Of a stretch of 64,000 bases of DNA, positions 46,488 through 57,728 are shown piece by piece. Under the pieces are notes generated by a model, which saw nothing but the letters and a program-made list of their open reading frames with translations, did not search any database and was not told where the DNA came from. Position numbers and translations under genes: made by a program. The stretch is taken from the NCBI RefSeq assembly GCF_900109775.1, contig NZ_FOAX01000003.1, forward strand, positions 310,001 to 374,000, written 5' to 3'. Numbering within the stretch: position 1 is the stretch's first letter; every line of letters starts with the position of its first letter. This stretch comes from Pseudoxanthomonas sp. GM95 (GTDB lineage Bacteria; Pseudomonadota; Gammaproteobacteria; Xanthomonadales; Xanthomonadaceae).

Positions 46488-48272
46488 ATGATCAAGCCAC
46501 TGGTTCTCGCCGTTGCCCTGGCGCTGTGTGCGCCGTTGCCCGCGCTGGCGGCGCAGGCCAAGACGCCGGCCGCGCCGGCCTGGGTCGCGCGCAGCAACAC
46601 CCAGGCGCAGCTGCTGCTGGAAGCGCAGGCCAAGTTCATGCCCGAGTTCGCCAGCTCGGTCGGCCTGCCGGCCTACGACGCCAAGGTCGCCGACCTGGGG
46701 CCGGACCAGCCCGCCCGCTATCGCGCCACGCTGGAGGACTCCAAGCGCAAGCTGCAGGCCGCGCTGGCCACCGAACGCGATGCCAACGTCCGCCAGGACC
46801 TGCAGATCCTGCTGCACGCCACCGAGGAAAGCATCGAGGGCAGCCAGCTCAACGAAGCCCTGATGCTGCCGTGGCTGGACGCGCCGCAGTCGGTGTTCAA
46901 CGGCATCAACGACCTGCTCTCCGACCAGATGCCGGCCGCGCGCCGGGCCAAGGCGCTGGACCGCCTCAAGGCCTATGTCGGCACCGCGCCGGGCAGTACG
47001 CCGTTCACCGCACTGGCCCGCCAGCGCTACGAGGAGAAGCTCGCCAATCCCGCGCTGCTGCAGCCGACCAAGCTGGAAGTCGAGCGTGCGCTGTCGAACG
47101 TGGACACCTACATCGATGGCATCCGCGAGCTATTTACCCAGTACAAGATCACCGGCGCCGAGCCGACCCTGGCGCGCATGGCCGAAGAGCTCAAGGCCTA
47201 CGGCGAGTGGACGCGCAGCACCGTGCTGCCCAAGGCGCGCACCGACACGCGCCTGCCGCCGCAGCTCTACGCCTTCCAGCTCAAGCAGTTCGGCATCGGC
47301 ATCGATCCGCAGCTGCTGATGCAGCGCGCGCAGGTGGAATTCATGGAAACCCGCATGGCGCTGCAGCAGCTGGCGCCGCAGGTGGCCAAGGTCAACCACA
47401 TCGCCGGCACCGACTACATCAGCGTGATCCGCGCGCTCAAGCGCGGCACCATCCCCAACGACAAGCTGGAAGCGCACTACCGCGGCGTGATCGACCAGAT
47501 CGATCCGATCATGAAGCGCGAGCGCATCGTCACCGTGCCCAAGCTGCCGCTGCAGATGCGCCTGGGCTCGGCGGCCGAAAGCGCCGCCTCGCCGGCCCCG
47601 CACTACCTGCCGCCGCCGCTGGTGGGCAACACCGGGCAGCAGGGCCAGTTCGTACTGCCGGTCGGCAATCCGTCGGCCGATGGCAAGGACGCGGGCAGCC
47701 AGTACGACGACTTCAACTTCGCCGCTGCGGCGTGGACGTTGAGCGCGCACGAAGGTCGCCCGGGCCATGACCTGCAGTTCGCCGCGATGGTCGAACGCGG
47801 CCTGTCGCTGGCCCGCACGCTGTTCGCCTTCAACTCGGTCAACGTCGAAGGCTGGGCGCTGTATGCCGAGGCCGAGATGGTCCCGTACGAGCCGGCCGAA
47901 GGGCAGATGATCGCGCTGCAGTTCCGCCTGCTGCGCGCGGCGCGCGCAATGCTGGACCCGATGCTCAACCTGGGCCTGATCGACCGCGAGCGCGCCCGCC
48001 AGGTGCTGGAAGACGACGTCGGTCTGTCACCGGCGATGGCGCGGCAGGAGCTGGACCGCTACACCTTCAACGCGCCCGGCCAGGCCGGCAGCTATTTCTA
48101 TGGCTACAGCCGGATCCTGGAACTGCGGGTGCAGACCGAACTGACCCTGGGTAACAAGTTCGACCGCCAGGCGTTCAACGATTTCCTGCTGGACCAGGGC
48201 CTGCTGCCGCCGGACGAGTTGGCCGAGGCGGTGCGGACTCAGTTCGTGCCGAAGTTCGCCGCGGCGAAGTAA
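46488..48272 (+). CDS. DUF885 family protein, putative periplasmic metallo-hydrolase, 594 aa
   Basis: Member of DUF885, a family with a gluzincin-like arrangement. A signal peptide (MIKPLVLAVALALCAPLPALAA) implies export. The zinc-type motif is HEGRPGHDLQ (H-E-x-x-x-G-H), followed by the second conserved block NVEGWALYAEAE, which would supply the downstream glutamate. The length (about 590 aa) is usual. Peptidase activity is often assumed for the family but rarely shown. It ends in a 43-bp convergent gap with the lipoprotein gene that contains a GC-rich hairpin. Confidence 0.88.
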   Translation: MIKPLVLAVALALCAPLPALAAQAKTPAAPAWVARSNTQAQLLLEAQAKFMPEFASSVGLPAYDAKVADLGPDQPARYRATLEDSKRKLQAALATERDANVRQDLQILLHATEESIEGSQLNEALMLPWLDAPQSVFNGINDLLSDQMPAARRAKALDRLKAYVGTAPGSTPFTALARQRYEEKLANPALLQPTKLEVERALSNVDTYIDGIRELFTQYKITGAEPTLARMAEELKAYGEWTRSTVLPKARTDTRLPPQLYAFQLKQFGIGIDPQLLMQRAQVEFMETRMALQQLAPQVAKVNHIAGTDYISVIRALKRGTIPNDKLEAHYRGVIDQIDPIMKRERIVTVPKLPLQMRLGSAAESAASPAPHYLPPPLVGNTGQQGQFVLPVGNPSADGKDAGSQYDDFNFAAAAWTLSAHEGRPGHDLQFAAMVERGLSLARTLFAFNSVNVEGWALYAEAEMVPYEPAEGQMIALQFRLLRAARAMLDPMLNLGLIDRERARQVLEDDVGLSPAMARQELDRYTFNAPGQAGSYFYGYSRILELRVQTELTLGNKFDRQAFNDFLLDQGLLPPDELAEAVRTQFVPKFAAAK

Positions 48273-48284
48273 GCCGCGGCGGCG

Positions 48285-48305
48285 CCGCCCCCGAGCCGGG
48301 GGCGG
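48285..48305. terminator. GC hairpin between convergent genes
   Basis: CCGCCCCC (48285-48292) and GGGGGCGG (48298-48305) with a five-base loop, between the DUF885 and lipoprotein stop codons. No T tract. Confidence 0.4.
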
Positions 48306-48315
48306 GCCACAGGCC

Positions 48316-48786
48316 TTACGGGCGCGGCGCCGGGGCCGGTTCCTGCACCTGAATCGCGGGGTCGACCGCGGCGCCCGGCGGCACGTAGATCGCCACGCCG
48401 TTGGCCTGCTTCTGCTGGGTCGGAATGCCGATGCCGATCCCGCCGCCGACGTGGCCGCCGTAGCTGCCGCCCCCGACCGACAGGCCCACCGGCGAGCGTC
48501 CACCGCTGCCGGCGCCGATCAGCACCACGCCATTGGCGCCGAGCTTGGCGGCTTCATCCTTGAGCCGGCGCATGGCGGCATCGGTCTGGCCCTGGGTGCC
48601 GAAGCCGACCGCGCTCTGCGCTTCGAGCTGGGCGATCTGGATCGCGCCCGGCGGCACGGCCGTGTACAGCCGCACCGTGGCCGGATCCACCGGTGCGCGC
48701 GCATCGGACAGCATCACCTTGGAGGTGCCGGCGCAGGCAGCCAGCGACAACAGCAATGTGACGGCAAGGACAGGACGTAGGTTCAT
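48316..48786 (-). CDS. Small glycine-rich lipoprotein, 156 aa
   Basis: From the ATG at 48786 the protein has a lipoprotein signal (MNLRPVLAVTLLLSLAAC) with lipobox L-A-A-C, so the mature protein starts at the cysteine with GTSKVML. The middle has a conserved-looking YTAVPPGAIQIAQLEAQS and a helix (MRRLKDEAAKLGANGVVLIG), similar to small xanthomonad envelope lipoproteins that share an AxxxGANGV motif. A glycine-rich loop (GGGSYGGHVGGGIGIGI) and a proline-rich end follow. Function unknown. It is divergent from nothing close; 252 bp separate its start from the end of the alcohol dehydrogenase gene. Confidence 0.82.
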   Translation of the reverse strand: MNLRPVLAVTLLLSLAACAGTSKVMLSDARAPVDPATVRLYTAVPPGAIQIAQLEAQSAVGFGTQGQTDAAMRRLKDEAAKLGANGVVLIGAGSGGRSPVGLSVGGGSYGGHVGGGIGIGIPTQQKQANGVAIYVPPGAAVDPAIQVQEPAPAPRP

Positions 48787-48972
48787 GGCGTACCTCGTGC
48801 GGGCAGCGGGATGGCGCGTGGCGCCAGTGGCCCGGCATGATCCGCCAAGCGCACTGAATCCGGGCCGACGCACCTTGGCCCCGCGCACGCCAGCACGGCG
48901 TGAGGACGACATCACCGGCTCAACACGCCATCGCAACGCCGCCGTCGGAATCACGACTACGCCACAACGCAC

Positions 48973-48995
48973 GCTGCCGGCACGAGGCCGGCAGC
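48973..48995 (-). terminator. Strong hairpin after the quinoprotein operon
   Basis: Perfect 9-bp stem GCTGCCGGC (48973-48981) / GCCGGCAGC (48987-48995) with a five-base loop, 44 bp beyond the stop of the last gene of the sigma-54 operon. No T tract follows on the minus strand, so it may be Rho-assisted or an mRNA 3' protective hairpin. Confidence 0.5.
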
Positions 48996-49038
48996 ATGTC
49001 GAAACATCCCAGCAGTGGCGCCGTCGGGCGCGCGCCGA

Positions 49039-50763
49039 TCAATCCAGCGCGAACACCCACACGCTACCGCCTTCAGGGACCTTCTCGTCCCAGCCGGCCA
49101 GGGCGTGCATCTTGCCCTGGATCCACTGCGCGTCCACGCCGTAACCGGAGACCACCGCGATGTACTGCTTGCCATCGATCTGGAAGCTCGACGGCGGCGA
49201 GATGATCCCCGATGGCGTCGGGAACTCCCACAGCAGCTTGCCGCTGGCCGCATCGTAGGCGCGGAACATTCGATCGTTGGTGCCACCGGCAAACAGCACG
49301 CCGCCGGCGGTGGTCAGGATCGAACCGAAATTCCACGACTTGGCGTACTTCTCCTCCCACATCACCTTGCCGCCATCCACGCTCCAGGCCTGGATGCCGC
49401 CGATGTGGTCGAAGCCTTCCTTCACCGACAGGTCCAGCTTGTTGATGTCGGCGCCGGCCGACCACTGGCCCGGGATGATCGGCTGGATGATGCCGGTCAG
49501 GGTCAGGCAGTGGTTGTCGTTGTAGGGCACGTACAGCATGCCGGTCTTGGGGTTGTAGGCCTCGTACGGCCAGTCCTTGCCGCCCCACAGGCTGGGGCAG
49601 TAGGTGTGGGTTTCACCGGTGTGCGGCTTGGCGTCCAGGTTGTAGGTCGGGCGCCCGGTCTTGGGATCGACGCTGGTGAACACCGTATTGGTCACGTACG
49701 GCTCGGACTTGTTGTAGGTGATCTTGCCCTTGGCGTCGCGGTCCAGCCAGTAGATGCGGCCGTTGCGCTGGGCGCTGATCATGCCGCTGACCTTCTTGCC
49801 GTTCTTGGTGTATTCCACCAGCGTCGGCGCGTTCATGCCGGCCCAGTCCCAGGAATCGTTCCAGTGGTACTGGAAGTGGCTGATGATGTCGCCGGTCTTG
49901 GGGTCCAGCGCCAGCACCGAGGCCAGGTACAGGTTGTCGCCCGGACGCTGGTCGCCCATCCACGGGCCGCCGTTGCCCACGCCCCAGTAGATCACCTTGT
50001 TCTTGGCGTCGTAGTTGCCCGGCATCCACATCGTGCCGCCGCCGTGCTTCCACGCGTCCTTCCACTGGCCGTCCTGCGGCCAGGTCTCGAAGCCCTTCTC
50101 GCCCGGCGCCGGTACGCTGTAGCGCGTCCAGGCCAGCTTGCCGGTTTCCGCGTCGAAAGCCTTGAGGAAGCCGCGCACGCCGAACTCACCGCCCGACGGG
50201 CCGATGATCACCTTGCCCTGCACCACCAGCGGCGCGGAGGTGATGTAGGCGCTTTCGGTTTCCCAGTCGCAGACCTGCGCTTCCCAGATCAGCTTGCCGG
50301 TCTTGGCATCCAGTGCGGAGAGCGCGCAGTCCACGCTGCCGACGTAGACCTTGTCGCCGTACAGCGCCACGCCGCGGTTGGTGCGATGCAGGGCGCCGAT
50401 GCCTTCGGGCACCTCGCGCTGGAAGTGCCACAGCGGCTTGCCGGTCTTGGCGTTGTAGGCGAACACGTGATTGTGCGGCGTGGCCACGAACATGTACTCG
50501 CCGTTGACGATCGCCGGCGCCTCGTGGCCCGACAGCACGCCGGTGGCGGCCGACCACACCGGACGCAGCTTGCTGACGTTCTCGGTGGTGATCTGGTCCA
50601 GCGCGCTATAGCTCCAGCCAGCGTAGTTGCCCTTGGTGAGCAGCCAGTTTTCCGGCTCGGGGTTGATCAGGCGGGCATCGGTGACAGGCTTGTAGTCGGC
50701 CGCGGCCAGTGGGGCCGAGGCCAGGGTCGCGATCAGCGCGACGGTGATGAGCGGCAGTTTCAT
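49039..50763 (-). CDS. PQQ-dependent (quinoprotein) alcohol dehydrogenase, 574 aa
   Basis: Periplasmic eight-bladed propeller enzyme of the methanol/ethanol dehydrogenase family without a haem domain. The signal peptide is MKLPLITVALIATLASAPLAAA. Calcium and catalytic residues align with MxaF: E193 (PSGGEFGVRG), N264 (GVGNGGPW) and D306 (NDSWDWAGMN); the residue two after D306 is Ala, as in calcium rather than lanthanide enzymes. The vicinal Cys-Cys that precedes NRG in MxaF and ExaA is absent (A124-L125 in ALHRTNRG). Last gene of the operon porin - AldA - Rieske - dehydrogenase. The substrate is unknown; a diol is suggested by AldA. No cytochrome c gene is nearby. Confidence 0.92.
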   Translation of the reverse strand: MKLPLITVALIATLASAPLAAADYKPVTDARLINPEPENWLLTKGNYAGWSYSALDQITTENVSKLRPVWSAATGVLSGHEAPAIVNGEYMFVATPHNHVFAYNAKTGKPLWHFQREVPEGIGALHRTNRGVALYGDKVYVGSVDCALSALDAKTGKLIWEAQVCDWETESAYITSAPLVVQGKVIIGPSGGEFGVRGFLKAFDAETGKLAWTRYSVPAPGEKGFETWPQDGQWKDAWKHGGGTMWMPGNYDAKNKVIYWGVGNGGPWMGDQRPGDNLYLASVLALDPKTGDIISHFQYHWNDSWDWAGMNAPTLVEYTKNGKKVSGMISAQRNGRIYWLDRDAKGKITYNKSEPYVTNTVFTSVDPKTGRPTYNLDAKPHTGETHTYCPSLWGGKDWPYEAYNPKTGMLYVPYNDNHCLTLTGIIQPIIPGQWSAGADINKLDLSVKEGFDHIGGIQAWSVDGGKVMWEEKYAKSWNFGSILTTAGGVLFAGGTNDRMFRAYDAASGKLLWEFPTPSGIISPPSSFQIDGKQYIAVVSGYGVDAQWIQGKMHALAGWDEKVPEGGSVWVFALD

Positions 50764-50831
50764 GCGGTTCCTCCCGGTAGAGCGTTGGTTGGGGTGCAGG
50801 GGCACGTGGGGGGACGTGGGGGATGAGCGGA

Positions 50832-51446
50832 TCAGCTGGTGGGCGGGCCGAGCGGGCCGTCGAACTTGCCGGCGACCACGATCGCGCCGTCTTTCATGGC
50901 CAGCGGCAGCATCGCCAGGCGGCGCGTGGCCGGGCCTTGCGCGACCGCGCCGCGATCGGTGGCGTCGAAGATCGAGCCGTGGCAGTTGCACACGATCTTG
51001 GTCTTGTCCGGATGCAGGGTGGTGATCGGGCAGCCGTAGTGCGTGCACAGCGAGGAGAAGGCGACGATGCCGTCGGCCGCGTTCTTGGCGCTGGCCGGCT
51101 TGAGCTGGTCCGGTGCTAGCCGCACCACGGTCAGCAGGTTGGCCTTGGCCAGCAGCACCTTGCCGTCGGGCGCCAGCGGATAGGCCAGCACTGGCTCGGC
51201 GCCGACCTTGACGTCGTCCGGCTTGACCTCCTGGTCCTTGCGGTCGCCGAGCATGAAGGCGAGCTTGTCGCCCACTTCCGGCTTGCGCACCGGCGTGGCC
51301 TGGGCCAGCGCCACGCCGGGAATGGCCAGTGCCGACAGCGCCAGTGCGCCGCCCAGCATGGAACGTCGCGCCGGATCACGCGGCTGGTCCTGGTCCGCGG
51401 CGCAGCAGGTGCAGGCGCAGCGGGGCGGGGAAATCGAATCGGTCAT
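50832..51446 (-). CDS. Tat-exported bc1-type Rieske [2Fe-2S] protein, 204 aa
   Basis: Stand-alone Rieske protein. The N-terminus holds four closely spaced cysteines (CACTCC plus C10), then a Tat signal (ARRSMLGGALALSALAIPG). The cluster motifs are CTHYGC (C134, H136, C139) and CNCHGS (C153, C155, H156). The pattern including C139/C155 matches the disulfide-stabilised high-potential Rieske of cytochrome bc1, not ring-hydroxylating ferredoxins. Its stop codon is 68 bp upstream of the dehydrogenase start; it follows aldA by 16 bp. I infer a role in taking electrons from the quinoprotein. No cytochrome b or c1 gene is present, so it is not a bc1 operon. Confidence 0.92.
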   Translation of the reverse strand: MTDSISPPRCACTCCAADQDQPRDPARRSMLGGALALSALAIPGVALAQATPVRKPEVGDKLAFMLGDRKDQEVKPDDVKVGAEPVLAYPLAPDGKVLLAKANLLTVVRLAPDQLKPASAKNAADGIVAFSSLCTHYGCPITTLHPDKTKIVCNCHGSIFDATDRGAVAQGPATRRLAMLPLAMKDGAIVVAGKFDGPLGPPTS

Positions 51447-51462
51447 GCGGATGCCTCGGGCG

Positions 51463-52899
51463 TCAGGTGGTCTGCAGGTAGACGACGTGGGTTTCGGTGA
51501 ATTCGTACAGGCCGTGCTTGCCGTCGGCCCCGCCGATGCCGGACTTGCGCCGGCCGGCGTGGAAGCCCTGCATGGCCTCGAAATGCTCGCGGTTGATGTA
51601 GGTCTCGCCGAAGCGCAGTTCGCGCACGGCCTGCATTGCCGAATTGATGTTGCGGGTGAAGATCGAGGAGGTCAGGCCGACCTCGGAGTCGTTGGAGAGC
51701 GCGATGGCTTCCTCCAGCGAATCGACCACCTGGATCGGCAGCACCGGGCCGAAGATTTCCTTGCGCATGATGTCCATGTCCTCGCGCGCATCGACGATCA
51801 GCGTGGGCTCGTAATGCAGGCCCTGGCCCAGGTCGGCCTTCTGCCCGCCGGTGACCACGGTGGCGCCATCGCGCTTGGCCTGCTCGACCATCGCGGCAAC
51901 CTTGTCCAGCCCGGCCTGGTTGATCAGCGGGCCCATGTGCAGGTCGTCGCGCGCGGACGGATCGCCGTACTGGGTGGCCTTGAAGTGCTTGGCCAGGCGA
52001 TCGACCAGCGCTTCGTGTGCGCCGCGCTCCACGTACACGCGCTCGGCGCAGTTGCAGACCTGTCCGGTGTTGATCACGCGCGAGTCGTAGATCGCCTTCG
52101 CGGCGATATCCAGGTCCGCATCGGCCAGCACGATCGCCGGCGCCTTGCCGCCCAGCTCCAGGTTGACGCGGGTCAGGTTGCGGCCGGCCGCCTGCATGAT
52201 GTGGCTGCCGGTGGCGATGCTGCCGGTAAAGGTGATCAGGCCGACGTCGTTATGGGTGACCAGCGCCTCGCCGGTGGAACGGCCCAGGCCGCTGACCAGG
52301 TTGAACACACCCTTGGGCAGATCGGTTTCTGCGAGCAGTTCGGCGAACGCAAACGCATTGAGCGGCGTTTCCTCACTCGGCTTGATCACGATGGCATTGC
52401 CGGTGACCAGCGCCGGGGCGACTTTGCGCGCAATCAGGAAGAACGGGAAATTCCACGGCAGGATGCCCGCCACCACGCCGATTGGTTTGCGCATCAGGAA
52501 GATGTGCTCGTTGACGCGGTCGCTGGTGATGACCTCGCCTTCCAGGCGACGCGCCCACTCGGCCATGTAGTCCATGTAGTCGGCGGTGAAATCCACTTCC
52601 ACCTGCGCCAGCTGCTGGATCTTGCCCTGCTCGCGCACGATGATCCCGGCCAGCTCGGTGCGGTGCTCGCGCAGCTTGGCCGCGATGCGGCGCAGATGGC
52701 CGGCGCGTTCGATCGCCGGCTTTTTTTCCCACGCCGGCTGCGCGCGCCGTGCGGCCTGCACGGCGGCGTCAACGGTCGATGCATCGCTGTCAGGCACCTT
52801 CGCCAGGACCGCGCCGGTCGCCGGATTGAAGACATCCACGGTGGCGCTGCCGCTGTCGACGAAGGCGCCGTCGATGTAGTTCTGGTAGGTCTTGGTCAT
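51463..52899 (-). CDS. aldA: AldA-like lactaldehyde/glycolaldehyde dehydrogenase, 478 aa
   Basis: NAD-dependent aldehyde dehydrogenase. It follows E. coli AldA closely along its whole length: ADYMDYMAEWARRLEGE, LPWNFPFFLIARK, NLELGGKAPAIVLADADL, the catalytic-cysteine block INTGQVCNCAERVYV, and the carboxyl end ETYINREHFEAMQGFHAG and GIGGADGKHGL. Length is 478 against 479 aa. Converts lactaldehyde or glycolaldehyde to lactate or glycolate in the cytoplasm. In this operon it would take over aldehyde formed by the periplasmic quinoprotein, which points to 1,2-propanediol or ethylene glycol-type substrates (inference). Confidence 0.92.
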   Translation of the reverse strand: MTKTYQNYIDGAFVDSGSATVDVFNPATGAVLAKVPDSDASTVDAAVQAARRAQPAWEKKPAIERAGHLRRIAAKLREHRTELAGIIVREQGKIQQLAQVEVDFTADYMDYMAEWARRLEGEVITSDRVNEHIFLMRKPIGVVAGILPWNFPFFLIARKVAPALVTGNAIVIKPSEETPLNAFAFAELLAETDLPKGVFNLVSGLGRSTGEALVTHNDVGLITFTGSIATGSHIMQAAGRNLTRVNLELGGKAPAIVLADADLDIAAKAIYDSRVINTGQVCNCAERVYVERGAHEALVDRLAKHFKATQYGDPSARDDLHMGPLINQAGLDKVAAMVEQAKRDGATVVTGGQKADLGQGLHYEPTLIVDAREDMDIMRKEIFGPVLPIQVVDSLEEAIALSNDSEVGLTSSIFTRNINSAMQAVRELRFGETYINREHFEAMQGFHAGRRKSGIGGADGKHGLYEFTETHVVYLQTT

Positions 52900-52993
52900 G
52901 AGTTCTTTCTTCCGTGTGTGTGTCTTGGTTCGATCGACTGCGGCGCGCCTGGCCAGCGCGCAGGCATTGCGCCGGCCAGGCAGGGCGACGGGT

Positions 52994-53869
52994 TCAGAAC
53001 ACGTAGGCGTACTTGAGGTAGACGCCGTTGTTGACGCTGTGGTTCTTGCCCGCCAGCGAGGTCGAATAGCGCACCGCGATGGACTGGTTGGAGAAGGTGT
53101 GGAACATCAGACCCGGCCCACCATCGACCACCCAGCCACTGGGCAGGCCGTCGTTGGCATCGCTGTAGTCGCCATCGATGGCGATGAACGGCTCCAGGTG
53201 CTCGCTGACGCGATAGGAGAAGCGGTTGTTGGTGTGCCAACTCAGGCCCGGCTTGATGCCGTTGTCGCGCTCGCTCTGCCAGACCAGGCCGGCGTCGCCG
53301 GTCCAGTTGGCCTTCTCGCTCATCTTCCAGTCCCAGAACACGCTGGACAGGTTCTTCCAGTTGGTATCGCTGACGCGGTCGGTGCCGACCGGGATCTGCA
53401 GGAACGACTGGAAACCCAGGGTCAGGTTCTTGCTGGGCTTGTACCAGACAGCAAAGCCGGTAAGCGGGTCGCCGATGCCGCTGATGCTGCGGTCGTCCTC
53501 GTTGACCGCGTTGCGGTTGCGGATACCGACCTCGGGCACGATGACTTCCCAGGCCAGGCCGATGTTGCGGTTGGATTCGGGCGTCCAGAAGCGCACGTAT
53601 TTGGACAGGCCGCTGATGACCTTGTTGTCCGAGCCGTCGGCACGATCGCCCTGGCTGTCGAATACGCGGGCGTTGTTCTGGTAGCTGCCGTACTGCACGA
53701 ACACGTTGAACGGCTCGAAGTCGACCGGCAGGTCGTACTCATGAGGCCCGATGACATCGAACGTGGTCTGGGCCTGGACGGCACCGGTGCAGATCAACGA
53801 CAGCGCAGCGCACAACCGCAACGCGGTCCTGCAGCCACGACGCCGGCTTTGCGTCGAATGATGATTCAT
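52994..53869 (-). CDS. MetA-pathway phenol-degradation-type outer-membrane channel, 291 aa
   Basis: Outer-membrane beta-barrel of the Phenol_MetA_deg family, associated with uptake of small organic compounds. Signal peptide (TALRLCAALSLICTGAVQAQ) after a basic start, repeated amphipathic strands (SKYVRFWTPESNRNIGLAWEV, GFAVWYKPSKNLTLGFQSFL begin two of them), and an aromatic C-terminus (GVYLKYAYVF) as needed for BAM insertion. GGGAGGGAG lies just before the ATG at 53869. First gene behind the sigma-54 promoter, so it is likely the entry route for the alcohol. Confidence 0.88.
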   Translation of the reverse strand: MNHHSTQSRRRGCRTALRLCAALSLICTGAVQAQTTFDVIGPHEYDLPVDFEPFNVFVQYGSYQNNARVFDSQGDRADGSDNKVISGLSKYVRFWTPESNRNIGLAWEVIVPEVGIRNRNAVNEDDRSISGIGDPLTGFAVWYKPSKNLTLGFQSFLQIPVGTDRVSDTNWKNLSSVFWDWKMSEKANWTGDAGLVWQSERDNGIKPGLSWHTNNRFSYRVSEHLEPFIAIDGDYSDANDGLPSGWVVDGGPGLMFHTFSNQSIAVRYSTSLAGKNHSVNNGVYLKYAYVF

Positions 53870-53987
53870 GCAGCACTCCCTCCCGAGTGGTGTTGGATCC
53901 GTTGCACCGCAGCGACAGGACGATGCGATGCAGCGGTCAGACGTTCGCGACAGCGGCGGGGGCCGCAGCGGATCGCGGAAGGACAAG

Positions 53988-54003
53988 AGCAATTGCCGTG
54001 CCA
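53988..54003 (-). promoter_or_regulatory. Sigma-54 (-24/-12) promoter of the alcohol oxidation operon
   Basis: Read on the minus strand: TGGCACGGCAATTGCT, which matches TGGCACG-N4-TTGCW at every fixed position. Transcription would start about 12 bp further on, near 53976, leaving a leader of roughly 107 nt before the porin start codon. The next upstream gene is an enhancer-binding regulator on the same strand. Confidence 0.85.
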
Positions 54004-54089
54004 TGTTTTCGACATGGCGAAAAGCGCGATAAAAACCCCATGAAAACAGGCGTTTCTCGAATTCCAGCTGCAGCGCGATCCAGCACGTA

Positions 54090-54174
54090 TGCGACAGCTT
54101 GGCCGGCACAGGTGTGACAGCCCCTGCGACACCTGTCGCACCCGCAGCGGCTTGCGCGATGCCCGTGCGACATC
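54090..54174. promoter_or_regulatory. Clustered TGCGACA sites, probable enhancer (UAS)
   Basis: Direct copies TGCGACAGC (54090-54098), TGTGACAGC (54113-54121), TGCGACACC (54125-54133) and TGCGACATC (54166-54174). An inverted TGTCGCA (54134-54140) makes a perfect palindrome with the third, TGCGACA-CC-TGTCGCA (54125-54140). They lie 90-170 bp upstream of the sigma-54 promoter, the normal distance for an enhancer. AcoR-class regulators are known to use TGTCGC/GCGACA dyads. Confidence 0.65.
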
Positions 54175-54297
54175 GCAGGGCATCCGCATGCGCACGCAGC
54201 GTTGCAATCACGCGATCGGCCGAGCGCACGCACGAACGCCACGCCGAAGCGCCACCCCATGCGCACGGCATCGGGCGGCGTGTGCTGGATCAGAGGA

Positions 54298-56298
<2,001 letters not shown>

Positions 56299-56338
56299 GG
56301 CTTCGCTTCCCTCTTCCGGTTCGCTAGCGGTACAGCGG

Positions 56339-56351
56339 TTGGTCGGACCAA
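56339..56351. promoter_or_regulatory. FadR/GntR-like palindrome near the regulator start
   Basis: TTGGTCGGACCAA: perfect 6-bp arms around one base, 41 bp upstream of the regulator ATG. The core TGGTCnGACCA equals that of FadR-class (GntR/FCD) operators. A second copy is at 56609. The remaining 431-bp gap (56299-56729) has no convincing ORF. Confidence 0.5.
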
Positions 56352-56608
56352 TGCGGGACAGTGCGTTGCACGCAGCCATCCGACGCTTCTGCTGTGATCC
56401 CGACGTTCCCCTGCGTCGAACGCCAGCCTGCGCGCGGCGTAATTTGCCGGCGGACGTTGGGCGGCGATCCTACGCGCGCAAACTGCGGCCCACAACGCGT
56501 TTCGGTGCTGCGCTGCGGCATCTCGCGAGGCATCGGTCGCCGTTGCATGACATGACGCGCGCGCGCTTCGATGCGGTTGAGCGCGGTGGCATCCGCATCG
56601 CTGCGAGG

Positions 56609-56621
56609 GTGGTCCGACCAC
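56609..56621. promoter_or_regulatory. FadR/GntR-like palindrome, second copy
   Basis: GTGGTCCGACCAC: same TGGTCnGACCA core as 56339-56351, 258 bp apart in the divergent gap between the regulator and hemB. It lies 109 bp upstream of hemB. Confidence 0.5.
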
Positions 56622-56705
56622 TGCAAGCAAGCGCTCACTGGCTGAAAACGCGTCAGCCGCGACGGCGCGCTGCGGCAGGCCTTCGGGTATGGCGGCGTAT
56701 CATGA

Positions 56706-57725
<1,020 letters not shown>

Positions 57726-57728
57726 GCC

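Noticed and set aside
49039-50763. Lanthanide-dependent (XoxF/PedH-type) alcohol dehydrogenase
   Set aside because: The position two residues after the catalytic aspartate is alanine (DWA), not the extra aspartate that marks lanthanide enzymes.
50832-51446. Rieske subunit of a cytochrome bc1 operon
   Set aside because: No cytochrome b or c1 genes lie beside it; its neighbours are aldehyde and alcohol dehydrogenases.
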